Origin: Sulfitobacter sp.
GTDB lineage: Bacteria; Pseudomonadota; Alphaproteobacteria; Rhodobacterales; Rhodobacteraceae
NCBI GenBank assembly: GCA_026421135.1
Contig: JAPKCR010000138.1
Coordinates: 1-6,482, forward strand
Direction: 5' to 3'
DNA length: 6,482 bases
Shown piece by piece: positions 1 through 5,205 of this stretch. How positions within the stretch are numbered: position 1 is the stretch's first letter; every line of letters starts with the position of its first letter. A program made the translations under genes and the position numbers. The notes under the pieces are model-generated. The model was not told where the DNA came from, did no database searches, and saw only the letters and a list, made by a program, of their open reading frames with translations.

Positions 1-223
1 CCTTTGAGGTCAGGTAGTCATTCGCCAAAAGCTCTGTATATGCGATCGTCACCGTGATCCGGCTGATCCCCAGATGGGCTGCTAATTTTCGAGTAGACGG
101 TAGTTTTTCGCCCGTGCCAAAACGTCCGGTTAGAATTCCTTGGGCAATCATCTGCTGGATCTGCTGTTGCAGCGTGCCCTGTGCGTCGGGGTGCAGGAAA
201 AATGTTTCAATAGGAAGCGCCAT
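1..223 (-). CDS. tauR: MocR/GntR-family regulator, probable TauR (N-terminal 74 residues, cut by window edge)
   Basis: Reading leftward from ATG at 223, an open frame of 74 codons leaves the window. It encodes a GntR-type winged helix-turn-helix: a helix with GTLQQQIQQMIAQGIL (residues 16-31), then the family hallmark GEKLPSTRKLAAHLGISR (38-55) and ITVTIAYTELLANDYL (56-71). The LPSTRKLA...SR.TV..AY..L pattern is typical of the MocR subfamily, in which this domain is joined to an aminotransferase-like effector domain; that part is not visible here. Position beside tpa and the shared CTGGAC-type repeats suggest TauR, the taurine-responsive activator known from Rhodobacter. There is no convincing Shine-Dalgarno sequence, and the putative -10 ends only 7 bases before the ATG, so translation may be leaderless. 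The MocR assignment is strong; the TauR identity is inferred from context. A PdxR or GabR relative is the alternative. Confidence 0.82.
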   Translation of the reverse strand, partial: MALPIETFFLHPDAQGTLQQQIQQMIAQGILTGRFGTGEKLPSTRKLAAHLGISRITVTIAYTELLANDYLTSK

Positions 224-230
224 ACAATTC

Positions 231-259
231 AGCCTAAGCTGGACTTAGATGCGGCGCAA
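231..259 (-). promoter_or_regulatory. Putative promoter of the MocR/TauR-like regulator
   Basis: On the minus strand TTGCGC (259-254) is followed after 17 bases by TAGGCT (236-231). The same two hexamers with a 16-base spacer occur upstream of tpa, which supports both calls. The -10 would place transcription start at or within a base or two of the ATG at 223, consistent with a leaderless mRNA. A CTGGACTTAG repeat lies inside the spacer, where a bound regulator would block RNA polymerase. Promoter identity is inferred from hexamer likeness only. Confidence 0.42.
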
Positions 260-270
260 TCTGGCATTAT
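239..270 (+). promoter_or_regulatory. TauR-like operator: direct repeat CTGGACTTAG / CTGGCATTAT
   Basis: Two copies of a CTGG-core decamer lie on the plus strand at 239-248 and 261-270, 22 bases apart start to start. The first copy closely matches CTGGACCTAA found upstream of tpa. From memory, the TauR target described in Rhodobacter capsulatus is a direct repeat of a CTGGACTTAA-type sequence. The first copy sits between the putative -35 and -10 of the regulator gene, which points to autorepression. The second copy is weaker (only CTGG plus a TA-rich end) and could be chance. Confidence 0.5.
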
Positions 271-283
271 GGGCCAAACCCAC

Positions 284-312
284 AAAAAAGGCCCCGACAA
301 ATGCCGAGGCCT
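284..312 (-). terminator. Intrinsic terminator of the lipoprotein gene
   Basis: On the minus strand a 10-bp stem (312-289, AGGCCTCGGC pairing with GTCGGGGCCT, two G-T wobbles, 4-base loop) runs straight into six T residues (289-284). It lies 23 bases past the TAA of the lipoprotein gene and ahead of the regulator promoter. It should therefore separate the lipoprotein transcript from the regulator transcript. Confidence 0.85.
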
Positions 313-335
313 GATTATCTTCTAAGCGGCAGAGC

Positions 336-593
336 TTATGGGCAAGCAGCAGTGTAGCGCTGACCAGCCGAGTTCTGATAAACGCACTTACCAGACGCTG
401 TGCGACCCATATATGCACCAGCAGCTGCACCAGCCAAGCCACCCAGAACAGCACCCTTGGCGCGGTCACTGTCGTTGGAAACGACTGCACCCAAGGCGGC
501 ACCCGCAGCTGCACCCGTCAAGGCAGACTGGTTTTGTGTGTCACATGCAGCGACAGCGCCAATAAGTGGCAGGATCATCAAAAACTTCTTCAT
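336..593 (-). CDS. Small glycine-zipper outer-membrane-type lipoprotein
   Basis: An 85-residue protein starts MKKFLMILPLIGAVAAC: a short basic N-terminus, a hydrophobic segment and a lipobox VAAC with the lipidated Cys at residue 17, so signal peptidase II processing is expected. The mature part has two Gly/Ala-zipper segments, roughly residues 27-38 (TGAAAGAALGAV) and 47-62 (GAVLGGLAGAAAGAYM), split by a charged loop SNDSDRAKG. This is the pattern of YMGG-like or 2TM glycine-zipper domains such as those in SlyB or OsmB-like proteins. Two cysteines remain in the short C-terminal tail (KCVYQ...TAACP). The start is supported by GGAG (602-599) six bases upstream of the ATG. A putative ECF promoter precedes it and an intrinsic terminator follows, so it is probably monocistronic and not part of the taurine pathway. 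An envelope-stress role is plausible but inferred. Confidence 0.85.
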   Translation of the reverse strand: MKKFLMILPLIGAVAACDTQNQSALTGAAAGAALGAVVSNDSDRAKGAVLGGLAGAAAGAYMGRTASGKCVYQNSAGQRYTAACP

Positions 594-622
594 ATTACTC
601 TCCGAATTACGTTCACTGGATA

Positions 623-647
623 AACGCAGTGTGATGGAAAAAGTTCC
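623..647 (-). promoter_or_regulatory. Putative ECF-sigma-type promoter of the lipoprotein gene
   Basis: On the minus strand GGAAC (647-643), extended as GGAACTT, is followed after exactly 16 bases by CGTT (626-623). GGAAC-N16/17-CGTT is the general form recognised by many extracytoplasmic-function sigma factors, including the EcfG type of alphaproteobacteria. A start site around 613-617 would give a leader of about 20-25 bases containing the GGAG ribosome site. Position and spacing fit well. Which sigma factor would read it cannot be told here, and many Rhodobacterales lack the EcfG system. Confidence 0.5.
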
Positions 648-678
648 AGCTTAATTTCAGCGATCGGCAACAATTGGC

Positions 679-713
679 CGTGTGATCCTGCAGCGCTCTG
701 CCTGGCTCACACG
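679..713 (-). terminator. Stem-loop downstream of tpa, weak terminator candidate
   Basis: A 7-bp arm pair CGTGTGA (679-685) / TCACACG (707-713) encloses a second 4-bp stem GCAG (690-693) / CTGC (698-701) across an internal loop. It starts 14 bases past the tpa stop. No T-run follows on the minus strand, so it may be a factor-dependent terminator or an mRNA 3'-end stabiliser, or simply a chance repeat. Confidence 0.35.
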
Positions 714-727
714 ATCAACATGTGGTT

Positions 728-2119
728 CTATCCAAATACGCGTCCCATTGCATTGTCGACGGCCGTGATGATTTCATCAATGTCGTCTTTCTTCGCGATA
801 AGGGCAGGGCTGAAACACAGCGTATTGTTCTTGCCCGGTAAGGACCTATTGGTCGCGCCGATGATGACACCTTGGGCCATACAATCGGCCACCACAGCCT
901 GTACCATTTTTTCAGCAACAGGAGCGCGGGTGCTGCGGTCTTCGACCAGCTCGGCCCCAAGGAACAAGCCTTTGCCGCGCACCTGGCCGATGACCGAATA
1001 CTTGTCTGACAGCTCTTCGAGCTGTTCGAGCATATAATGGCCCATGTCAGTTGTGTTCTGCAGCAGATTTTCGCGTTCAATAATCGCCATGTTTTCGATG
1101 CCTGCCGTAGGGCCGGCGGTACAACCGCCAAAGGTCGAAATATCGCGGAAATAGTTCATCGGATCAGCGGCGTTGTCCTTGAACATGTCGAACACTTCTT
1201 CGGTGGTCACAAGGCAGGCGATGGCGGCATAACCCGAGGCAACACCCTTGGCCATTGTGACCATATCCGGCTTGATGCCGTAATGCTGGTAGCCGAACCA
1301 TTCGCCGGTGCGTCCAACACCGCAGACAACTTCGTCGATGTGCAATAGAATGTCATATTTCCGGCAGATTTCCTGAACCCGCTCCCAATATCCATCCGGA
1401 GGCGTGATAACACCGCCACCGGCCGTTACAGGCTCTAGGCACAGCCCGCCAACCGTATCGGGCCCTTCGGCAAGGATGATCTTTTCAATCTGATCGGCAG
1501 CCCAGACGCCGTAGTTATCCTCGGGCGCGCCGTCTTGTTCAAATTTGCGATACTCAAGGCAGTGCGGCACCCGCACGAAGCCGTCGGTAAACGGGCCGTA
1601 TTGCGCATTGCGTTCATCCTGACCGCCAGCGGACAAGCAGGCAATGGTCGTGCCGTGGTAGTCGCGGTCACGGTACAGAATTTTGTGCTTTTTGCCGCCA
1701 TAGCGTTTGTGGGCGATCTGGCGGACCATCTTAAAGCCCTTTTCGTTCGCCTCCGAACCAGAGTTGCAATAGTAAACCCGGCTCATCCCCGGCATCTTTT
1801 CGATCAGCTTTTCGGCAAATATTGATCCCGGGATCGACCCGGCAGAGCCCGCAAAATAGTTCAGTTTGATCAACTGGTCGCGCACGGCATTGGCGATGCT
1901 TTCGCGGCCATAGCCAACGTTGACGGTCCACACCCCGCCCGAAACAGCGTCAAGGTGCTCTTTGCCCTTTTGGTCCCAGACCCGCATGCCTTTGCCTTCG
2001 ACAATGATACGAGGGTCGGTTGTTTCATAGGGTTTATGTTGGCTTAGGTGGTGCCAGATATGGGCACGGTCTGCCTCGACAATACGGGAGATGTCGTTCT
2101 CATTGAATGTACCGTCCAT
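728..2119 (-). CDS. tpa: Taurine:pyruvate aminotransferase (class III, PLP-dependent)
   Basis: This 463-residue, full-length cytosolic enzyme transfers the amino group of taurine to pyruvate, giving sulfoacetaldehyde and L-alanine, the entry step of dissimilatory taurine use before sulfoacetaldehyde acetyltransferase (Xsc). Class III fold marks are visible: SGSEANE (120-126) for the cofactor phosphate, RDYHGTT (152-158), EPVTAGGGV (229-237), HIDEVVCGVGRTG (260-272) with the Asp that pairs with the PLP pyridine nitrogen, and TMAKGVASGY (288-297) with Lys291 as the Schiff-base lysine. The N-terminal stretch (RAHIWHHLSQHKP, then TTDPRIIVEGKG) and DAVSGGVWTVNVGYGR resemble Rhodobacterales Tpa rather than generic omega-aminotransferases; a hypotaurine or beta-alanine transaminase is the main alternative. 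The ATG at 2119 has AAAGG eight bases upstream. The repeats ahead of its promoter and the MocR gene downstream fit TauR control. No xsc or tauABC gene is visible in the window. Confidence 0.92.
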   Translation of the reverse strand: MDGTFNENDISRIVEADRAHIWHHLSQHKPYETTDPRIIVEGKGMRVWDQKGKEHLDAVSGGVWTVNVGYGRESIANAVRDQLIKLNYFAGSAGSIPGSIFAEKLIEKMPGMSRVYYCNSGSEANEKGFKMVRQIAHKRYGGKKHKILYRDRDYHGTTIACLSAGGQDERNAQYGPFTDGFVRVPHCLEYRKFEQDGAPEDNYGVWAADQIEKIILAEGPDTVGGLCLEPVTAGGGVITPPDGYWERVQEICRKYDILLHIDEVVCGVGRTGEWFGYQHYGIKPDMVTMAKGVASGYAAIACLVTTEEVFDMFKDNAADPMNYFRDISTFGGCTAGPTAGIENMAIIERENLLQNTTDMGHYMLEQLEELSDKYSVIGQVRGKGLFLGAELVEDRSTRAPVAEKMVQAVVADCMAQGVIIGATNRSLPGKNNTLCFSPALIAKKDDIDEIITAVDNAMGRVFG

Positions 2120-2165
2120 GGGGCTGACCTTTCGAATTTATGGATGAGGGAAGGCGTGTTTACAC

Positions 2166-2193
2166 AGCCTAGTTTGACATAACATCAGCGCAA
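2166..2193 (-). promoter_or_regulatory. Putative tpa promoter
   Basis: On the minus strand TTGCGC (2193-2188) and TAGGCT (2171-2166) are separated by 16 bases. Both hexamers recur in front of the regulator gene. Transcription would start near 2159 and give a leader of about 40 bases that includes the AAAGG ribosome site of tpa. The hexamers are imperfect and the spacer is slightly short, as is common for a promoter that needs an activator; the repeats lie immediately upstream. Confidence 0.42.
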
Positions 2194-2207
2194 ATGGGAA
2201 GGGTGCA

Positions 2208-2240
2208 GTAGGGCCAGTCGGAATCTATCATTAGGTCCAG
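2208..2240 (-). promoter_or_regulatory. TauR-like operator upstream of tpa: direct repeat CTGGACCTAA / CTGGCCCTAC
   Basis: On the minus strand CTGGACCTAA (2240-2231) and CTGGCCCTAC (2217-2208) form a direct repeat with 23-base periodicity, about two helical turns; both copies are preceded by CCGA (2244-2241 and 2221-2218), lengthening the match to 14 positions. They end 14 bases upstream of the putative -35, the usual place for a MocR-type activator. They resemble the target recalled for Rhodobacter TauR and the copy at 239-248. The rest of the gap between tpa and the helicase (about 2245-2396) holds nothing I can name. Confidence 0.65.
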
Positions 2241-2396
2241 TCGGTGGCGGGGGTGCTGGATTTGTTCCTACATCGGCAACGAAGTGCCGTCTTCTTCCAA
2301 AGAAAACGGTTCGGGATTTCTGAAAAATTCCTGCCAGCTTTGCGGATGTAGTCTGAATTATTCGGGCGTTCAGTCTGGTTCTGAAGGCTGCAATTG

Positions 2397-2426
2397 CAAA
2401 GCACGCGGCGTAAACCGCGTGCTTTG
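2397..2426 (-). terminator. Hairpin terminator after the DEAD-box helicase gene
   Basis: A perfect 12-bp inverted repeat, CAAAGCACGCGG (2397-2408) and CCGCGTGCTTTG (2415-2426), with a 6-base loop, begins 7 bases after the helicase TAA. On the minus strand the stem ends in CTTTGC without a long T-run, so termination may be partial or helped by a factor. The strength of the stem and its position support the call. Confidence 0.75.
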
Positions 2427-2433
2427 ACATAGC

Positions 2434-4608
2434 TTACTTGGGACGAAAGCTGCTTTTGGGGCGCTTAGGCGCAGCTTCGCCGCCTTTTGGTTTGCCCGCA
2501 GGCTTGCCGCCCTTTGGTTTGCCGCCAGCTTGACCCAGCTTGTTTGGTGGCACAAAGCGCTTTGACGGATCAGCGGCACGCGCCTTGTAAGGTTTGTCTG
2601 CGGCCGGCTTTGCGTCCCCGCGTGGCGCGTCTGGCTTCTCTTTCTTCCAGACTGCTTTCGCCTTTGGCTTGCCATCTGGCGCTGCAAAGGCGTCGGGTTT
2701 CGGGTTCGACTTTGCCTTGGGCGCGGCACCTGCCTTCATCGGGGTGCGTTCAGTCTTGTGCGACTTTGGCGGGCGTTCGCCTTTGGGCGCGCGCGGTTTT
2801 TCGAACTTGGGTTTGTCACCGCGTGGTTTGTCGCCCTGTGGCTTTGGGCTGCGCGGCTTTTCGCTGTACGCGACAGGCGCTTCTGCGGGTTCGGCGCGAG
2901 GTTTGCGCGGTTCCCTTGGTGCGTCGGGGTCATAGGCTGGACGTGCGGCACGATCGGGGCGGGGGCCGCGGTCGGGCTTGGGGCCGCGGTCAGGTTTTGG
3001 GCCACGGCCGCCGGGCTTGGGGCCACGCGACAGGTCGGGTGCCTTGTCCAGTTTAGTGACGATTGCGCCGTCTTCGACTTTCATATCGGGGCCAAGCGCG
3101 TTGGTGAATTTGGCCTCGGACGTCGCAAGGATTTCAACAAACGTGTGGCTGGGCTGCACGCGGATTGCGCCAACGTCATCTTTGGTCAGATCACCCATGC
3201 GGCAGATCATCGGCAGAATGGTGCGTGGTTCGGCGTCTTGGTTGCGCCCGACCGAGATCGAGAACCATACAGATGGTCCAAAATCGCCACGCGGTTTTTC
3301 ATCGGCAGGTGTACCGGGTTCGGCCAACTGTTCGGGTGCGGATTGACGGGCGCGGTACAGGTTTACAAACGCCGTCGCCAACTGTTCGGCGCTGAATTGT
3401 TCGACCAGATTGGCGACAAAGCCTACCGCATCATCAGGGATCGGATCAGACCATGCAGAATCAGCCAGCAAACGCTTTTCATCTTCGGCGTTGACCTCTT
3501 CGGCCGAGGGCGGGTTGGCCCATTCGACTTTCAGCTTGGCACCACCGATCAAACGGTTCGCTTTGCTACGCAGTTTCGCAGGCACGATCAGGGCAGACAC
3601 ACCTTTGCGACCCGCGCGGCCCGTCCGGCCGGAACGGTGCAACAACGTGTCCGAGTTCGATGGCAAATCGGCGTGGATAACCAGTTCGAGGTTAGGCAAA
3701 TCGATGCCACGCGCGGCAACATCTGTTGCAATACACACGCGGGCGCGGCCATCGCGCAGCGCTTGCAACGCGTTTGTCCGTTCGGATTGCGACAGCTCGC
3801 CCGACAACGCCACGACCGAGAAACCCCGGTTCGTAAATCGTGTAGTCAAACGCGCAACAGCAGCGCGGGTATTGCAGAATACGATGGCGTTCTTGGCCTC
3901 GTAGAACCGCAAGACGTTGATGATCGCGTTTTCCGTATCGCGCGGGTGCACGGTCAGGGCGCGGTATTCGATGTCGGTATGCTGCTTGGCCTCGCCGATG
4001 GTTTCGACGCGCTGTGCGTTGCGTTGATAGGATTTCGCCAGCTTGGCAATCGCCGCTGGGACGGTCGCAGAGAACAGCAATGTGCGGCGTTCTTCGGGGG
4101 CTTCAGAAAGGATGAACTCAAGCTCGTCCCGGAACCCGAGGTCCAGCATTTCGTCGGCTTCGTCCAGCACCACGGCGCGGATGTCCGACAGGTTGATGTT
4201 GTTGCGCTTGATGTGGTCGCACAACCGGCCCGGTGTGGCGACAACAACATGCGCACCGCGGTCCAGTGCACGCCGTTCGGTGCGCGTGTCCATGCCGCCA
4301 ACACAAGTGGTGACCACCGCGCCGGCCGGGCCATAGAGCCATGTCAATTCGCGGCTGACCTGCATGGCCAGTTCGCGGGTGGGGGCAATGATCAGCGCAA
4401 GCGGCGCGCCGGCATGGCCGAATTTCTCGGAGCCGCCGAGCAAGGTTGGCGCGATAGCCAGGCCAAAGCCAACGGTCTTGCCTGATCCGGTTTGTGCCGA
4501 TACCAAGAGGTCAGCGTCGGCAAGAGCCGGATCTGTGACCGCCTGTTGTACGGGTGTGAGCGTTTCATAGCCTTGTTTGGCAAGCGCGTCTGCGAGGGTT
4601 TGGATCAA
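2434..4608 (-). CDS. DEAD-box RNA helicase with DbpA-like domain and basic disordered tail
   Basis: An ATP-dependent RNA helicase of 724 residues if translated from TTG at 4608. All core motifs are present in order: Q-motif region GYETLTPVQ (13-21), I AQTGSGKT (38-45), Ia PTREL (76-80), Ib TPGR (125-128), II DEAD (149-152), III SAT (180-182), V ATDVAARGID (294-303) and VI HRSGRTGRAGR (324-334). Residues about 447-525 (SVWFSISVG...ICRMGDLTKDDVGAI) resemble the DbpA/CsdA C-terminal RNA-binding fold, suggesting ribosome assembly or cold-adapted RNA remodelling. The last 200 residues are Lys/Arg/Pro/Gly-rich and probably disordered. An ATG at 4812 in the same frame would add 68 residues that look unlike the family and overlap the divergent MarR frame. 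TTG 4608 has AGGA seven bases upstream and places the protein start right at the Q-motif region, so I prefer it. CsdA/DeaD-like is the closest named group, but no symbol is assigned. Confidence 0.9.
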   Translation of the reverse strand: MIQTLADALAKQGYETLTPVQQAVTDPALADADLLVSAQTGSGKTVGFGLAIAPTLLGGSEKFGHAGAPLALIIAPTRELAMQVSRELTWLYGPAGAVVTTCVGGMDTRTERRALDRGAHVVVATPGRLCDHIKRNNINLSDIRAVVLDEADEMLDLGFRDELEFILSEAPEERRTLLFSATVPAAIAKLAKSYQRNAQRVETIGEAKQHTDIEYRALTVHPRDTENAIINVLRFYEAKNAIVFCNTRAAVARLTTRFTNRGFSVVALSGELSQSERTNALQALRDGRARVCIATDVAARGIDLPNLELVIHADLPSNSDTLLHRSGRTGRAGRKGVSALIVPAKLRSKANRLIGGAKLKVEWANPPSAEEVNAEDEKRLLADSAWSDPIPDDAVGFVANLVEQFSAEQLATAFVNLYRARQSAPEQLAEPGTPADEKPRGDFGPSVWFSISVGRNQDAEPRTILPMICRMGDLTKDDVGAIRVQPSHTFVEILATSEAKFTNALGPDMKVEDGAIVTKLDKAPDLSRGPKPGGRGPKPDRGPKPDRGPRPDRAARPAYDPDAPREPRKPRAEPAEAPVAYSEKPRSPKPQGDKPRGDKPKFEKPRAPKGERPPKSHKTERTPMKAGAAPKAKSNPKPDAFAAPDGKPKAKAVWKKEKPDAPRGDAKPAADKPYKARAADPSKRFVPPNKLGQAGGKPKGGKPAGKPKGGEAAPKRPKSSFRPK
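2950..3027 (-). repeat. Tandem RGPKPD-type repeat coding for part of the helicase tail
   Basis: The helicase tail opens with four consecutive short units, RGPKPGG, RGPKPD, RGPKPD and RGPRPD (residues 528-552), encoded by near-identical 18-21 base units on the minus strand. KPRG/KPKGG-like units recur further along the tail (about 584-610 and 697-710). Such basic, proline-broken repeats are common in bacterial DEAD-box tails, where they add sequence-independent RNA binding. Copy number is likely to vary between strains by slippage; that is inferred. Confidence 0.7.
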
Positions 4609-4641
4609 CGGTAAGTCCTGACTGAATAAAAAAGGGGCGGC

Positions 4642-4672
4642 AAAAATGCGCGCGGCACGGCAATGGCGCGCA
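4642..4672 (-). promoter_or_regulatory. Hairpin plus U-run in the helicase leader, attenuator candidate
   Basis: On the minus strand TGCGCGC (4672-4666) pairs with GCGCGCA (4653-4647) around a 12-base loop, followed immediately by five T residues (4646-4642); a second T6 run lies at 4633-4628. No gene upstream on this strand needs a terminator, since the neighbour is divergent, so the element sits 33 bases before the TTG start in the helicase 5' leader. An overlapping alternative stem GGCG (4665-4668) / CGCC (4673-4676) would exclude the first. This looks like a leader terminator or a structure the helicase could melt in its own mRNA. Function is inferred. Confidence 0.45.
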
Positions 4673-4716
4673 CGCCAGCCGAGTGTTGCGCCTGTCCCTA
4701 ATCGCTTGAGTCCCGA

Positions 4717-5124
4717 ATGTACATGACTTTGTCGAAACCTGTGAATTCTGGACCGAACGTGGTTTCGCGGGATTTGCCACGCAAAGGCGGAAAGGTGGCA
4801 ATAAGCGATCACATCGCGATGCAGGTCACGCTACGCCCCGTTTGGCCAAAGCCTGAACAATGGTGGCTTTGGGCCGTGGCGTATGCCCATGGTTCGTTCA
4901 GGTCGGGGGGTATAGCCTAGCTGCTGGCGATGGGTAAAAGCCAGCTTAGTAGCTTGATCAAGGGTATGATTGGCAAAGCGCTGATTGAAATAGCACCTGA
5001 TTCTAAAGATGTCCGAGCGACAATGGTAAGTGTGACCAGCAAGGGCCACATATTGCGCGAGCGCATCCTCAGGGAGGTTTCGCGCCGAAGCGCAGAATAT
5101 AAACGATTGCTTGGGCTTAGCTAA
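4717..5124 (+). pseudogene. MarR-family transcriptional regulator interrupted by an in-frame TAG
   Basis: Two open stretches in the same frame, 4717-4917 and 4921-5121, are separated only by TAG at 4918-4920. Joined across it they read as one MarR winged-helix protein of about 135 residues, the usual family size. PEQWWLWAVAYAHGSFRSGGIA matches the region leading into the DNA-binding domain, then after the stop LLAMGKSQLSSLIKGMIGK is the recognition helix, EIAPDSKDVRATMVSVTSKG the wing, and HILRERI the start of the C-terminal dimer helix. A single CAG-to-TAG change (Gln in IAQLLAMGK) would explain it. The N-terminus is weak: neither ATG 4717 nor GTG 4795 has a clear ribosome site and the first 30 residues do not look like MarR, so 5' decay is also possible. 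Restart at ATG 4930 would lack half of the DNA-binding domain and has no ribosome site. Sequencing error or suppression are alternatives. Confidence 0.7.
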
Positions 5125-5176
5125 AATTGGCTGGCTGGCTTGAAATTAGCCTCGTCAAACACACTCTTTTCATGTA

Positions 5177-5191
5177 GAACAAAAAGTGAAC
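5177..5191 (+). promoter_or_regulatory. LexA (SOS) box of imuAB
   Basis: GAAC-AAAAAGT-GAAC is an exact GAAC-N7-GAAC, the reverse complement of the GTTC-N7-GTTC box used by alphaproteobacterial LexA. It ends 4 bases before the ribosome site of imuA, where bound LexA would block transcription until DNA damage. I could not assign -35 and -10 hexamers with confidence in 5125-5176. TTGAAA at 5139-5144 is a possible but unconvincing -35. Confidence 0.87.
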
Positions 5192-5205
5192 ATATGGAGG
5201 GATGC

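Noticed and set aside
54..325. Two plus-strand open frames opposite the MocR regulator.
   Set aside because: They are antisense to a convincing GntR helix-turn-helix and to its promoter. The translations are Cys/Trp-rich and not protein-like.
1824..1835. The palindrome GATCCCGGGATC inside tpa.
   Set aside because: It is a 12-base palindrome within conserved coding sequence, with no promoter context; chance is sufficient.
2185..2430. An 81-codon minus-strand open frame between the helicase and tpa.
   Set aside because: It starts inside the helicase terminator hairpin and covers the tpa operator repeats. It has no ribosome site and a composition like random sequence.
2758..4485. A 575-codon open frame on the plus strand opposite the helicase gene.
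   Set aside because: It is fully antisense to clear helicase motifs. Its translation has no recognisable domain and reflects GC-rich codon bias in the opposite frame.
4681..4770. A search for sigma-70 hexamers for the helicase between its leader hairpin and the MarR frame.
   Set aside because: TTCGAC, TACATT and GATTAG occur, but none pairs with a partner at acceptable spacing, so no promoter is reported.
4831..5049. A 72-codon minus-strand open frame across the MarR region.
   Set aside because: It is antisense to the MarR wing and recognition helix, which read sensibly on the plus strand. No domain or ribosome site is seen.
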